Shown in pieces: positions 16,405 through 25,896 of a stretch of DNA of 64,000 bases (the first letter of the stretch is position 1; each line of letters begins with the position of its first letter). A program made the position numbers and the translations under genes. The stretch lies in the NCBI RefSeq assembly GCF_002000055.1, contig NZ_MVBD01000001.1:467048-531047 (forward strand), written 5' to 3'. The stretch comes from Marinicella sediminis. GTDB taxonomy: Bacteria; Pseudomonadota; Gammaproteobacteria; Xanthomonadales; Marinicellaceae. The notes beneath the pieces are model-generated. The model was not told the origin of the DNA. It worked only from the letters and a program-made list of their open reading frames with translations, and ran no database searches.

Positions 16405-17053
16405 GTTGTTGCTGTGGTTTTTGTTCATTGGCCAAATGCAAATCCCTTTTGTTTTTGGCAGCGACCAACAGGGCCAGCGCGAAAAACGCACCTGGCGGTA
16501 AGACCGCCACCAAAAATCCTGCGTAGTCAGGAATAACGGTCAATTCCAGGTGGTGTCCCCATTCACCGAACAACAAGTGAGCCTGGCTGAACAAAGTGCC
16601 TTGACCCAATAGTTCACGCATGATTCCTATGGCCATCATCACCAGGGCAAATCCCAGCCCAACAAAGCATCCATCTTTGGCAGAAATCCACCAGTTGTTT
16701 TTTGAGGCAAAAGCTTCAGCCCGTGCCATGATCAGACAATTGGTGACGATCAATGGAATAAAAATACCCAGCGTGAGGTACAGTTCGTGGAAATAAGCAT
16801 TCATGGTCATCTCCAGGGTGGTGACCACACTGGCGATCAGCAGCACGAACAGAGGTATGCGGATTTCTTTGCGGGTGATGGGCCTGATCAGTGACACCAA
16901 TACATTGGTGATGACCACCACACTGATGGTTGCCAAGCCCATGCCCATGGCATTGATGGCGGTGTTTGATACTGCCAGCAGCGGGCATAAACCCAGCATT
17001 TGTACCAGGGCTGCGTTGTTGTCCAGTAACCGACTTCTGATGAATTCACTCAT
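16376..17053 (-). CDS. rnfE: Rnf/Rsx electron transport complex subunit E
   Basis: A 225-residue membrane subunit with six hydrophobic segments. Typical RnfE features are 'NNAALVQMLGLCPLLAVS' at the start and 'PLIVTNCLIMARAEAFAS', the latter with one of the membrane-embedded cysteines shared with RnfA. RnfA and RnfE pack together and carry an iron-sulfur centre within the membrane. The basic, Gln-rich C-terminal tail is variable. Start MSEF at 17053 overlaps the end of rnfG by 8 bases. Confidence 0.95.
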   Translation of the reverse strand: MSEFIRSRLLDNNAALVQMLGLCPLLAVSNTAINAMGMGLATISVVVITNVLVSLIRPITRKEIRIPLFVLLIASVVTTLEMTMNAYFHELYLTLGIFIPLIVTNCLIMARAEAFASKNNWWISAKDGCFVGLGFALVMMAIGIMRELLGQGTLFSQAHLLFGEWGHHLELTVIPDYAGFLVAVLPPGAFFALALLVAAKNKRDLHLANEQKPQQQHENTRAPNT

Positions 17054-17693
17054 TGTTCTGAGCTCCGGTGGGTATTGGTTCAGTGGCGATGTGTTGATGA
17101 TACAACAAGACCCTTTTGATGGCAGCCACCACAGCTCTGGGAGTGATGGTGGCTGCGGTGATCTGATCAAAAGCGCCCTGGTCCTTTTTCACAGCCCATT
17201 GTTGAGGCAACGGATCATCCAACGAGGTTTCAGGGAATTGTTCAAGCCAGTCACTTTTGCGTCTTTCAATCAAGTCACCCAACCCGGGTGTTTCTTTGTG
17301 ACTGATGATTTCCACGGCTGTGATCTGACCGTCAGCACGTACCCCAACCAACAGTTCGATGTCACCTGAATAACCATTGCGGGCCACCACCGGGATGGCC
17401 CTGGCTGTCACTTTACCAGCGATTGTGCCGATGTACATCAATTTGGCTTGCCGATGGCCGAGCAGATCGGGTTCATTGATGGCAACGGCATCAGTTAATA
17501 AATCATTGTCATGCCATTCAGCCGGGATCAGGCGTTGAAGCGAGGCCAGTTTTTTGGCTTGTTGCTGTGCTGCAATCTGTGGTGCTGTCAGTTCGTTGCC
17601 GATCATCAATAGTCCACTGGTCAGCAAAGTCATTCCCGCCAGAATCACCGGTAATAACCAGGGTGCTGTTTTTTTGCTGTCAGTCAGTGGCAT
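17046..17693 (-). CDS. rnfG: Rnf/Rsx electron transport complex subunit G
   Basis: A 215-residue protein with one N-terminal membrane anchor (about 12-32) and a periplasmic FMN-binding domain. FMN is attached covalently to a threonine in this family; the site here is DQITAATIT near residue 180, a variant of the SGATxT motif with Ala in place of Gly. 'SHKETPGLGD' is the other conserved flavodoxin-like loop. Start MPLT at 17693 overlaps rnfD by 14 bases. Confidence 0.95.
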   Translation of the reverse strand: MPLTDSKKTAPWLLPVILAGMTLLTSGLLMIGNELTAPQIAAQQQAKKLASLQRLIPAEWHDNDLLTDAVAINEPDLLGHRQAKLMYIGTIAGKVTARAIPVVARNGYSGDIELLVGVRADGQITAVEIISHKETPGLGDLIERRKSDWLEQFPETSLDDPLPQQWAVKKDQGAFDQITAATITPRAVVAAIKRVLLYHQHIATEPIPTGAQNNE

Positions 17694-18738
17694 TTGTATT
17701 CCCCTTCTTGCCATAAGGATCCGGGATGGTGATGCGGTCTATCAACGGTGCTGCCATGTTCATCAGCAAAATGGCAAAGGCCACGCCATCGGGATAGCTG
17801 CCAAAATTCCTGATCAGTACCGTGAGGATGGCTACCCCAGCACCAAAAATGATTTTTCCTTTGAACGATGAACAACCGGAAGTTGGATCGGTGGCGATGA
17901 AAAAAGCGGCCAGCATGATCCCGCCGGAAAAGACGTGCTGCTGAGGAGACATGAACAGGTCGTTATTAAACAGGTAAAAGGGCGTCGCAGCAGCGATGGT
18001 GGTCATCAAAACTGCTGCCGGTACATGCCAGGTGATGATGCGTTTATACAGCAGTATGGCTCCACCAATGAACAACCAATTGGCAATCCATTCCCAGCCC
18101 AATCCACCCATTTCTCCAAATACCGGTAAGCTGACAATCTCACTCAGACTGTAGTTTTGTTGCAATCCGGTCTGAATGGCTGTCAGTGGTGTGGCTGCAG
18201 TGACTGCGTCAACCGCATCCTGAGGGTGTCCGGCGAATATCCAGCTGAACAGTTCAGTCAGTGAGAAATGAATGCTGTGTTCCGCCATCAGTCCACCAGG
18301 TGGCAACCACAATGACATGGATTGTGGGAAAGCAATGAGGATCACCGCAAATCCCACCATGGCCGGATTGAATATGTTGTTGCCCAATCCTCCATACAGG
18401 TGCTTGGCCACCACGATGGCAAAAAACATTCCGACTACGGACACATACCAGGGCGCTACCGGAGAAATACACAGCACAAAGAGCCAGGCAGTTACCACAG
18501 CACTGAGATCAGTTATGAATAACCTGACCGGTTGCTTGCGCCATCCCAGACACCACCACTCAAAAACCAGTGCGCTGACCACTGCGATGCACCAATGAAC
18601 CAGTATGCCAAAACCAAAATAATAAACATGAGCCAGCGTGGCTGGGAGCAGGGTAAGACAAACCCACAACATGACCTGTTGAACACTGATCCTTGATGGG
18701 ATGTGTGGCGCGCTGCTGGTATTCAAAGCATCAGTCAT
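17680..18738 (-). CDS. rnfD: Rnf/Rsx electron transport complex subunit D
   Basis: A 352-residue polytopic membrane subunit. Seen are the covalent FMN site DAVTAATPLT (a variant of SGATPL, around residue 185) and the conserved 'HLYGGLGNNIFNPAMVGF' loop. Together with RnfA and RnfE it forms the membrane part that couples ferredoxin:NAD+ electron flow to ion movement, or reduces SoxR in E. coli. The gene overlaps rnfC (8 bases) and rnfG, so translation is coupled across the operon. Confidence 0.95.
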   Translation of the reverse strand: MTDALNTSSAPHIPSRISVQQVMLWVCLTLLPATLAHVYYFGFGILVHWCIAVVSALVFEWWCLGWRKQPVRLFITDLSAVVTAWLFVLCISPVAPWYVSVVGMFFAIVVAKHLYGGLGNNIFNPAMVGFAVILIAFPQSMSLWLPPGGLMAEHSIHFSLTELFSWIFAGHPQDAVDAVTAATPLTAIQTGLQQNYSLSEIVSLPVFGEMGGLGWEWIANWLFIGGAILLYKRIITWHVPAAVLMTTIAAATPFYLFNNDLFMSPQQHVFSGGIMLAAFFIATDPTSGCSSFKGKIIFGAGVAILTVLIRNFGSYPDGVAFAILLMNMAAPLIDRITIPDPYGKKGNTNATD

Positions 18739-20263
18739 CGGTTTTGTCTGCAGTTTGTTGTTTAATCCTGGCCAGCACCGCTGAGATTTCTTGTTGAGCG
18801 GTTTTTTTGTCAGTCAGTCTGGCGGTTTTTTGACGCCTTTTGGCTTGTCTTTCGGCTTTGATGCGAGCTATTCTGGCATCCCTTTCTTCGTGTCTGGCTT
18901 TGGCATGTTGCGCTTTGGCACGCTTGATATCCAGATAGGTCAATTCCGATTTGGCGTATCGGTAAAAGTCCACCAGTCGGATGTGACTTGGACAGACCCA
19001 TGAGCAGGCACCACACTCGATACAGTCAAACACGTGATGTTCTCTGGCCTTTTCAAGATCATTGTTTTGGTCATTGCCATTGATGTACCACAGCAGTTGT
19101 TGAGGCAATAATTCCTGGGGACAGACTTTAACGCAGTCACCACAACGGATGCATGGCATGGCAGGAATTTCAGGTTTGGTGGCAGTGGCTGGTAAAGCCA
19201 GCAGGCAGTTGGTGGTTTTTTCCACCCCTATCTGATCATGGGGCATGGCATAGCCCATCATGGGGCCGCCAACCACCAGTTTATCGATGTCATCTCGACA
19301 ACCTGCCAGTTTCAGTAAATGGCTGAATGGGGTGCCGATCAGAGCCGTGTAATTTCCCGGTTTGCTGACCGAGTCTCCGGTCACAGTTACCACCCTTTCC
19401 AGCAAAGGTCGTCTATGTTCAATGGCATCACACACCGCTTTAGCAGTTGCCACATTTTGCATGATGATGCCCAATGACAGGGGCGTCTGACCACTGGGGA
19501 CTTCTTTCCCAGTCAGGACTTTAATCAATTGTTTTTCTCCACCTGTGGGGTAAATGGTGGGAACCCTGGTTACTCCGATGTTGCTGATGCCGAGTGCATT
19601 GATGTGTTGGTCAAGCTGAGATTTAACCCCGCCGATGTTATCCTCGATGGCGATGATGCCGTGATCAGCTTCGGCGGCTTTCATCAACCATTGAGTACCG
19701 CGAATAATTGCTTCTGGCTCGTCGAGCATCAGGCGTTCGTCGCAGGAGATGTAAGGTTCACATTCTGCCCCGTTGATGATCAATGTGGTGGCTTGTGTCA
19801 GGCTTTGGTGGTCGTATTTAATGTGGGTTGGGAATCCTGCTCCTCCCAGACCGATGATACCGGCTTCCCGGATGGTATTGATGATGTCGTGACGGGATTG
19901 CGGTGAATCAGCATTGTCCTTGCTGAGCCACTGATCATTGCCATCTGTTTGAATGATGATGCAGTTGGTTGGACTGGCATCAGGGCCTGCGGTTGGATGA
20001 GTCCTGATGTCTTTGATGGTGCCTGATGTGGGCGCATGAAAGACCGCGCCATAAGGGTGGGCCGGATAGGCGATGACCTGACCTTTGAAGACCTGTTCGC
20101 CAGTTTTTACCACTGGCTCAGCGCTGTGCCCCTTATTGGACCGCAGGGCTATGATCAGTTCGTCAGGTATCCCTGCGTTCTGCAAGGGTTGTTCGCAAGA
20201 GTTTTGTTTGTGGTGGCGCAACACCAGTCCGCCGTGAAAATGTGCCAGGGGTTCAATCACCAT
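18731..20263 (-). CDS. rnfC: Rnf/Rsx electron transport complex subunit C
   Basis: A 510-residue peripheral subunit that binds NADH and FMN and passes electrons through two [4Fe-4S] clusters. Present are the N-terminal '[12 protein letters not shown]' domain, the flavin loop '[13 protein letters not shown]', the nucleotide-binding '[17 protein letters not shown]', and two cluster motifs, [12 protein letters not shown] and [12 protein letters not shown] (about residues 370-420). The Lys/Arg/Ala-rich tail is short (about 60 residues) compared with the long repeat tail of E. coli RsxC. Start MVIEP at 20263 overlaps rnfB by 7 bases; longer in-frame extensions lie inside rnfB and are rejected. Confidence 0.95.
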   Translation of the reverse strand: MVIEPLAHFHGGLVLRHHKQNSCEQPLQNAGIPDELIIALRSNKGHSAEPVVKTGEQVFKGQVIAYPAHPYGAVFHAPTSGTIKDIRTHPTAGPDASPTNCIIIQTDGNDQWLSKDNADSPQSRHDIINTIREAGIIGLGGAGFPTHIKYDHQSLTQATTLIINGAECEPYISCDERLMLDEPEAIIRGTQWLMKAAEADHGIIAIEDNIGGVKSQLDQHINALGISNIGVTRVPTIYPTGGEKQLIKVLTGKEVPSGQTPLSLGIIMQNVATAKAVCDAIEHRRPLLERVVTVTGDSVSKPGNYTALIGTPFSHLLKLAGCRDDIDKLVVGGPMMGYAMPHDQIGVEKTTNCLLALPATATKPEIPAMPCIRCGDCVKVCPQELLPQQLLWYINGNDQNNDLEKAREHHVFDCIECGACSWVCPSHIRLVDFYRYAKSELTYLDIKRAKAQHAKARHEERDARIARIKAERQAKRRQKTARLTDKKTAQQEISAVLARIKQQTADKTDD

Positions 20264-20841
20264 GAGCTGGCCTCCTCTATGGTGTGCAGCAAAGCCGGTT
20301 TGGTCTGGCGGTGTAATTGTGCCGGTATTGGGGCAGGTATTTGAATGATACAATCCACCGGACATGCAGGAATGCACAGGTCGCATCCGGTGCATTCATC
20401 AAGGATCACGGTGTGCATCTGTTTGGCGGCACCAACAATGGCATCCACAGGACAAACCTGAATGCACTTGGTACAACCGATGCAGTCGGCTTCCACAATC
20501 TCCACCACCTGATCTGCAGCTTCCTGTCCATTTTCGGGGTTCAGTTCCAGCACTTCCATATCCAGCAGTTCAGCCAGTTTTTTGATGCCTTCCTGACCAC
20601 CAGGGGGACATTGGTTGATTGGTGCATCGCCGTTGGCAATGGCCTCTGCATAGGGCTTGCAACCGGGGTAGTTGCACTGACCACATTGGGTCTGTGGCAA
20701 GATGTTGTTGATTTGTTCAACGATGGGGTTGCCTTCTACTTTGAATTTTTTTGAAACCCAGACAATCAGAAATCCAAAAACCACCGCCAGGCTAACCATA
20801 CCAGCAAGCGCCCAGAATGTATGTGGCAGTTCAGGTATCAT
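20257..20841 (-). CDS. rnfB: Rnf/Rsx electron transport complex subunit B
   Basis: A 194-residue ferredoxin-like subunit. It has an N-terminal membrane helix (about 8-30), a [4Fe-4S] cluster motif [16 protein letters not shown] (about 53-68), and two further ferredoxin clusters [12 protein letters not shown] and [12 protein letters not shown]. It is the probable entry point for electrons between ferredoxin and the membrane core. The tail ([24 protein letters not shown]) is short. It abuts rnfA: its ATG at 20841 shares a base with the rnfA stop. Confidence 0.95.
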   Translation of the reverse strand: MIPELPHTFWALAGMVSLAVVFGFLIVWVSKKFKVEGNPIVEQINNILPQTQCGQCNYPGCKPYAEAIANGDAPINQCPPGGQEGIKKLAELLDMEVLELNPENGQEAADQVVEIVEADCIGCTKCIQVCPVDAIVGAAKQMHTVILDECTGCDLCIPACPVDCIIQIPAPIPAQLHRQTKPALLHTIEEASSW

Positions 20842-21419
20842 CAGCTGGCCATCCCTGCGAAGCCCATGAAGGCCAGGGCCATGATACCGGCAGTCATCAG
20901 GGCGATGGGTAACCCCCGAAAGGCCGCTGGTACCTGAGCCATTTCCAGACGTTCCCTGATGGCCGAAAACAAAACCAGCACCAGGCCAAATCCAAAGGCG
21001 GCACCGAATCCAAACACCGCCGATTCAACCAGACTGTTTTGTTGCTGAACGTTGAGTAAGGCCACGCCAAGCACCGCACAATTGGTGGTGATTAACGGTA
21101 AAAACAAACCCAGAACCTGATACAGCAGGGGGGATGACTTGTGCAAAATCATTTCGGTGATCTGTACCGTGACAGCGATCACCAGAATAAAGCTCAGGGT
21201 TTTCAGGTACTCCAGTTCCAGTGGCACCAACAGGTATGCATTGACCAGATAGCTGACAATGGATGACAGCGTCAGCACAAAGGCGGTGGCAAAACTCATG
21301 CCCATGGCTGATTTGTACTGTGTGGATACCCCCATAAACGGACACAGCCCCAGAAAACGCACCAACACAAAGTTGTTAACGAAAGCCGCGCTGATGAAAA
21401 TGAGGAACCAATCGCCCAT
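20841..21419 (-). CDS. rnfA: Rnf/Rsx electron transport complex subunit A
   Basis: A 192-residue membrane protein with six hydrophobic segments, highly conserved in length and sequence. It has '[22 protein letters not shown]' at the N-terminus and '[11 protein letters not shown]' in the centre, each with a Cys that helps hold the membrane iron-sulfur centre with RnfE. First gene of the rnf series, 12 bases after metG, so it may be transcribed from the metG promoter. Confidence 0.96.
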   Translation of the reverse strand: MGDWFLIFISAAFVNNFVLVRFLGLCPFMGVSTQYKSAMGMSFATAFVLTLSSIVSYLVNAYLLVPLELEYLKTLSFILVIAVTVQITEMILHKSSPLLYQVLGLFLPLITTNCAVLGVALLNVQQQNSLVESAVFGFGAAFGFGLVLVLFSAIRERLEMAQVPAAFRGLPIALMTAGIMALAFMGFAGMAS

Positions 21420-21431
21420 ATTGTCTGCCGG

Positions 21432-23474
21432 TTATTTCACCCTCATGCCTGGTTGAGCACCTGCGTGCGGCTCGAGAATGAAAATGTCTTCTCCTCCCGG
21501 CCCGGCTGCCAGAACCATGCCTTCAGACAAGCCGAAACGCATTTTCCTTGGTGCCAGATTGGCCACCATGATGGTGTGTTTGCCGATCAGGTCTTCGGGC
21601 TGGTAGGCGGCTTTGATGCCAGCAAAAACATTGCGCTGCTCGCCTCCCAGGTCAAGGGTCAGTTGCAGCAATTTATCCGCACCATCCACATGCTGTGCAT
21701 CAGCGATCAGCGCCACCCGCAGATCCACCTGGGCAAAGGCATTGAAATCAATTTCCTTGCTGATGGGGTCAGCTTCGAGTTGGCCATTGGACTGGCTCAA
21801 CGGTTGGCTGGCTTCCAGGTCCTGTTTGCTTTGTTCGATGATGCGCTCCAGGGTTTCTTCCTCAATTCGGCTGATCAGAGGCTTGAATTGATTGATACCA
21901 TGGTTGTGCAGAGGTTGATCTATGCCAAACCAGTCATCCAATTCGGTGTTCAGAAAATCAGCGGCTTTGCGCGCGGTGAATGGAATCACTGGTGCCAGCC
22001 AGGTCATCAGCACCCGAAACAGGTTGATGCCAGTTGAACACACCTGGTGGACTTCTTCCAGCTTGTCTTCTTTTTTGACAGCGACCCAGGGAGCCATGTC
22101 TGCAATGTATTGATTGGCTTTATCAGCAAGTGCCATGATTTGACGGATTGCGGCGTTGTATTTGCGTGCCTGGAATAAGCCGGCAATGTCATCAGACTGA
22201 CTGATAAATTCATCATACAATCCCGGGTTATGCAATTGAGCGGACAAGGTGGAGTTGAACTTCTTTTTAATGAAGCCAGCACAGCGCGAAGCGATGTTGA
22301 CCACTTTGCCCACCAGATCTGCATTCACCCGTTGTCTGAAATCATCCATGTTAAGGTCAATGTCTACCAGGCCATCAGATAATTTGGCGGCAAAATAATA
22401 GCGCAAATAGTCCGGATTCAGGTGCTCAAGGTATGTAGCGGCTTTGATGAACGTACCTCTTGATTTACTCATTTTGGTGCCGTTGACAGTCAGGAAGCCG
22501 TGTACGTAGACCGCATTGGGTAATTTCATTCCGGCGCCGTGCAGCATGGCCGGCCAGAACAGTGAATGAAAATAGAGGATGTCTTTGCCAATGAAGTGAT
22601 ACATTTCATGGTCACTTTGTGGGTCTACCCAAGGTGCAAAGTCCTCGCCTCGTTGATCACAGACATGCTTCAGGCAGGCCAGGTAACCCACCGGGGCATC
22701 CATCCAGACATAGAAATATTTGTTGTCCTCTTCAGGAATCTGAAAGCCGAAATAAGGTGCGTCACGGGAAATGTCCCATGATTGAAGTCCGGCTTCGAAC
22801 CATTCGGCCAGCTTGTTGGTGACTTCTTCCTGCAGGGAGCCGGAAGCCCCCCATTCCTTGAGCATGGTCTCAAAGTTTTTCAGATTGACAAACAAATGCT
22901 TGGATTCTTTCATCACCGGCGTTGCACCACTGACCACTGATTTGGGGTTGATGATATCGGTGGTGTCATAGGTTGAGCCACAATCTTCGCAGCCATCACT
23001 GTATTGGTCCTCAGCACCACATTTCGGACAGGTTCCTTTGACAAAACGGTCTGGCAAGAACATGTTCTTTTCCGGGTCATAGTATTGTTCCACGACTTTG
23101 GATTCAATGTGTCCGGCGGCTTTGAGTTTCAGGTAAATCTCAGAGACCAATTCTTCATTTTCAGGGGAATGGGTGGAATGATAATGATCATAAGAAACCC
23201 CAAAAGCCTGCAAGTCACGCCAGTGTTCCTCACGAATACCATCGACCAGGGCTTCGGGAGTCATGCCTTGTTTTTCGGCATTGAGCATGATCGGAGTGCC
23301 ATGGGCATCGTCGGCACACAGGTATTTGACTTCGTGACCCAACGAACGCATCAGGCGTGCCCAGATGTCTGATTGACTGTGTTCGACAAAGTGGCCTAAA
23401 TGCAGTGAGCCACTGGCATAGGGCAGGGCCGAAGTGATGAGTATTTTTCTGACGTTTTGCTCGTTCTTTTCCAT
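21432..23474 (-). CDS. metG: Methionyl-tRNA synthetase
   Basis: A 680-residue class I synthetase that charges tRNA-Met. It has the HLGH form of the HIGH motif (25-28), the zinc knuckle [19 protein letters not shown] (about 148-166), KMSKS (about 343-347), the anticodon-binding helical domain and a C-terminal EMAP/Trbp111-type tRNA-binding domain ('[20 protein letters not shown]', '[13 protein letters not shown]'). Length is normal for the long dimeric form. A GATAAT at 23505-23510 on this strand, with a weak -35 (TAGACG) 17 bp upstream, is a plausible promoter. The metG-rnf linkage is common in gammaproteobacteria. Confidence 0.97.
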   Translation of the reverse strand: MEKNEQNVRKILITSALPYASGSLHLGHFVEHSQSDIWARLMRSLGHEVKYLCADDAHGTPIMLNAEKQGMTPEALVDGIREEHWRDLQAFGVSYDHYHSTHSPENEELVSEIYLKLKAAGHIESKVVEQYYDPEKNMFLPDRFVKGTCPKCGAEDQYSDGCEDCGSTYDTTDIINPKSVVSGATPVMKESKHLFVNLKNFETMLKEWGASGSLQEEVTNKLAEWFEAGLQSWDISRDAPYFGFQIPEEDNKYFYVWMDAPVGYLACLKHVCDQRGEDFAPWVDPQSDHEMYHFIGKDILYFHSLFWPAMLHGAGMKLPNAVYVHGFLTVNGTKMSKSRGTFIKAATYLEHLNPDYLRYYFAAKLSDGLVDIDLNMDDFRQRVNADLVGKVVNIASRCAGFIKKKFNSTLSAQLHNPGLYDEFISQSDDIAGLFQARKYNAAIRQIMALADKANQYIADMAPWVAVKKEDKLEEVHQVCSTGINLFRVLMTWLAPVIPFTARKAADFLNTELDDWFGIDQPLHNHGINQFKPLISRIEEETLERIIEQSKQDLEASQPLSQSNGQLEADPISKEIDFNAFAQVDLRVALIADAQHVDGADKLLQLTLDLGGEQRNVFAGIKAAYQPEDLIGKHTIMVANLAPRKMRFGLSEGMVLAAGPGGEDIFILEPHAGAQPGMRVK

Positions 23475-23581
23475 GGAATGACGCAGGATTTGGTTAAACG
23501 TCCTATTATCTCATGGGACCAACGCCACGTCTATGTTTGTCAGGGGCAACAGCCCATAGATTGAAGAGGGTTCGGGAAGGG

Positions 23582-23818
23582 TCAGCTGGTCAGAAACAGA
23601 TGGGCTCCATAGCCACTGGCTATGCCCAGTAATAACCAGAAAAAAATCCTGAGTTCAGCCCACCAGTCGCGTTCCCATTCGCCCCGGAAAATGGATATGA
23701 TTTCTGGCGTGAACCAAAAGCGCACACATTCGGTGAAATCATCCAGGTTCTGAAAAAAGAAGCCAAAGCTGTATCGCAACACCACCAGGGTGGCCATCAA
23801 TGATAAAAAAACCTCCAT
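23582..23818 (-). CDS. Small predicted inner-membrane protein
   Basis: A 78-residue protein with two hydrophobic segments (about 3-20 and 57-76) separated by an acidic and aromatic loop (FTPEIISIFRGEWERDWWAE). It lies downstream of the S9 peptidase gene in the same direction but beyond a strong hairpin terminator. It would therefore need its own promoter or read-through. The ATG at 23818 has no clear ribosome binding site. An internal ATG at 23797 has GGAGG 14 nt upstream, too far for efficient use. The amphipathic membrane pattern argues for a real gene. Function unknown. Confidence 0.55.
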   Translation of the reverse strand: MEVFLSLMATLVVLRYSFGFFFQNLDDFTECVRFWFTPEIISIFRGEWERDWWAELRIFFWLLLGIASGYGAHLFLTS

Positions 23819-23822
23819 CAGG

Positions 23823-23852
23823 AAAAAAGCCCTGTTGAGGTCAACAGGGCTT
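23823..23852 (-). terminator. Intrinsic terminator of the S9 peptidase gene
   Basis: Perfect 12-bp stem AAGCCCTGTTGA (23827-23838) and TCAACAGGGCTT (23841-23852) with a 2-nt spacing at the tip. On the minus strand it is followed by six T (the A run 23823-23828). It lies 8 bases after the peptidase stop codon. Confidence 0.9.
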
Positions 23853-23859
23853 GGCTGGA

Positions 23860-25794
23860 TCAGCTGCCGATGTGTTGTTCCAGGAAACTGAGCATTTTTT
23901 CATACAGCTCAATGCGGTACGGAATTTTTTGGAAGCCATGGCCGTCTTTCTTGTACATGGTTTCATACTTGATGCCTTTTTCTTTGAGTTTTTCTTCCAG
24001 TAAATAGGCGTTACCAATTGGTACCCGAACGTCCTCTGAACCGTGAACAATCAGCAGTGGCGCTTTGAGTTTGTCCAGGTGGTAGACCGGTGATCGTTCT
24101 TTCACCCGGGCTTCATCCGTTGAGCCAATCATGCGGGCCAAAAACCATTCTCTTGCTTTCTTGTTCTGTTTGAAAGAATCGGCTTTTTTCCATTGATATT
24201 CCAGCTCATAAGGACCGGCATCGGGAATAGAGCACTTGTACAGATCAGGTTCTTTGACCACGGCCTGCATAGAGGCATAACCACCATAACTCACCCCGTG
24301 AATACAAATACGGTCTTTGTCGGCATAGCCTTTTTCTATGGCCCACAGGGTGGCATCGGTGATGTCGTCCTGCATTTTGGCACCCCATTCATGGTAACCG
24401 GCATCCTGGAAACCGGATCCATAACCACCAGAACCTCTGAAGTTAAGTTGCAACACCAAATAACCACGGTTGGCTAATAACTGGGGACGTTCACGCCAGG
24501 CCCAAAAGTCTCTTGGTCCGTAAGGGCCGCCATGTGGATAAACCACCATGGGTAGATTCTTCAGCTCTTTTCCAGGTGGTAGGGTCAACTGACCATACAT
24601 TTCAAGCCCATCTCTGGCGGCCATTTTGAATGGTTCAATTTTGGCCATTTCACTGGGTTTGATGTGAGGCATGGAACTGGCCAGGTAATTGACTTTGGTG
24701 TTTTTGCGGTCAAAGATATAGAAATCGCCTGGATTCTGGTCACTGCGTACACGTAATGTGGTCAGTTCTTTGTTCTTTGTATAACGGCCGATCGACAGGT
24801 CTGAGTTGGGGAATGTGGCGCGCAATGATTTATGAAAGGCCACTTCTTTTTGTAGTGACTCATCTTCCAGGTAGTAATAATCTGGATAACCAGCTTCATA
24901 AGAGACCCCAATCAAGTCATTATCGGCACTGTAAACTCCACCGAGTACATCGGCATCTTCATGGCGAAAAACAAGTTCAATTTTGTTGTTGTTGAAGTCA
25001 TAGGAGAACAGACCATGGGCACCCATGTCTTCGAGGTCAAAATCAGAAATAAAATAAAATTTGCTGTTGTCTTTATTGAACCCAAGGTCCTGAATCACTG
25101 GCCGGACGCCACGTTTATTGTCAAAAGGAACCTGCTTCCATTCACCACCTGATTTTTTGGCGTGAAAATAAATTTGATCGTCATCAAAGTTATCTTCGTC
25201 GACAGGATCAAATTCCACGGCGACCCTTGGTTCATCATTGTGGTCGACAACAATGTCCACGATTCGTGAGTCATTGGTACCAACGGTCGATGGTTCATCG
25301 GCCAGGTAATTGGTTTTCAGGTTTTTTACATTCATTTTATGAACTTTGACCCCGTCCCGTTGGTTTTTTAAAATCAGTACATAATCATCGTCATCTTCCA
25401 TCAATGACACAATACGTGAGTATTGGATGGGAATGCCCTCCCGTTTTTTACCGTCAAGGTTAGCAAAATAGGCACGGTATTCTTTGGGCGCGCCGTCCAG
25501 CCAGCCGGTGATGTTGCCACCGACAAAATACAGCCGTTTGTTGGTGATCCACTGAAATTGGATGATTTCGCGATTGGCGCCCACATCAAATGAGTAAATG
25601 CCTTTCTTGGTTTTCAGGTTCATGGTGCCCAGTTTGACCCGGTCACCTTCTTCATAGGTGTAAGCAATGTGTTTGCCATCGGGTGAAATCTGAACGCTTT
25701 TAAATTGTGATTTTTGGGCGAAATCTTCCAAAGGGATGGTTCGGCCAAAAGCTGTGGTCGCCAATAAGAGCGTCAGCAGGAGTGTGGTTTTCAT
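23860..25794 (-). CDS. Secreted S9-family (prolyl oligopeptidase-like) serine peptidase
   Basis: A 644-residue exported peptidase with a signal peptide (cleavage near TAFG, residue 17). The N-terminal part (about 25-380) is a beta-propeller region starting with 'SVQISPDGKHIAYTYEEGD'. The C-terminal part is an alpha/beta-hydrolase with the catalytic triad in order: Ser in GVSYGGY (about 503), Asp in HGSEDVRVP (about 585) and His in DGHGF (about 618). 'YPHGGPYGPRDFW' supplies the oxyanion strand. S9C-type acylaminoacyl or dipeptidyl peptidases in marine bacteria degrade peptides in the periplasm, which suits a proteinaceous carbon source. A hairpin terminator follows at 23823. Confidence 0.92.
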   Translation of the reverse strand: MKTTLLLTLLLATTAFGRTIPLEDFAQKSQFKSVQISPDGKHIAYTYEEGDRVKLGTMNLKTKKGIYSFDVGANREIIQFQWITNKRLYFVGGNITGWLDGAPKEYRAYFANLDGKKREGIPIQYSRIVSLMEDDDDYVLILKNQRDGVKVHKMNVKNLKTNYLADEPSTVGTNDSRIVDIVVDHNDEPRVAVEFDPVDEDNFDDDQIYFHAKKSGGEWKQVPFDNKRGVRPVIQDLGFNKDNSKFYFISDFDLEDMGAHGLFSYDFNNNKIELVFRHEDADVLGGVYSADNDLIGVSYEAGYPDYYYLEDESLQKEVAFHKSLRATFPNSDLSIGRYTKNKELTTLRVRSDQNPGDFYIFDRKNTKVNYLASSMPHIKPSEMAKIEPFKMAARDGLEMYGQLTLPPGKELKNLPMVVYPHGGPYGPRDFWAWRERPQLLANRGYLVLQLNFRGSGGYGSGFQDAGYHEWGAKMQDDITDATLWAIEKGYADKDRICIHGVSYGGYASMQAVVKEPDLYKCSIPDAGPYELEYQWKKADSFKQNKKAREWFLARMIGSTDEARVKERSPVYHLDKLKAPLLIVHGSEDVRVPIGNAYLLEEKLKEKGIKYETMYKKDGHGFQKIPYRIELYEKMLSFLEQHIGS

Positions 25795-25822
25795 GTCAAT
25801 TCCTAATTTGTGAGTATAAAAA

Positions 25823-25860
25823 ATTTCAGTGTCAGCGGTACACAGGTGTGCGCTGCTGAC
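25823..25860 (-). terminator. Possible terminator or structured leader between two minus-strand genes
   Basis: GTCAGC (25831-25836) and GCTGAC (25855-25860) form the outer part of an imperfect hairpin with inner ACAC/GTGT pairing. The A-rich stretch before it gives ATTTTTT on the minus strand about 6 nt after the stem. It lies 37 bases after the SpoIIE-type gene's stop and 29 bases upstream of the S9 peptidase ATG. It may end the upstream transcript or form part of the peptidase leader. Confidence 0.35.
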
Positions 25861-25896
25861 GCGGTGAATCTTGGATTGTATATAACAGCTTAAGGA

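Noticed and set aside
18731..18960. rnfC as a C-terminally truncated gene
   Set aside because: Many RnfC proteins lack the long repeat tail of E. coli RsxC. All cofactor motifs are present and the stop overlaps rnfD normally.
21453..22037. Long open frame opposite metG on the plus strand (194 codons)
   Set aside because: It is fully antisense to the well-conserved tRNA-binding domain of metG, has no ribosome binding site and gives a composition typical of a shadow frame.
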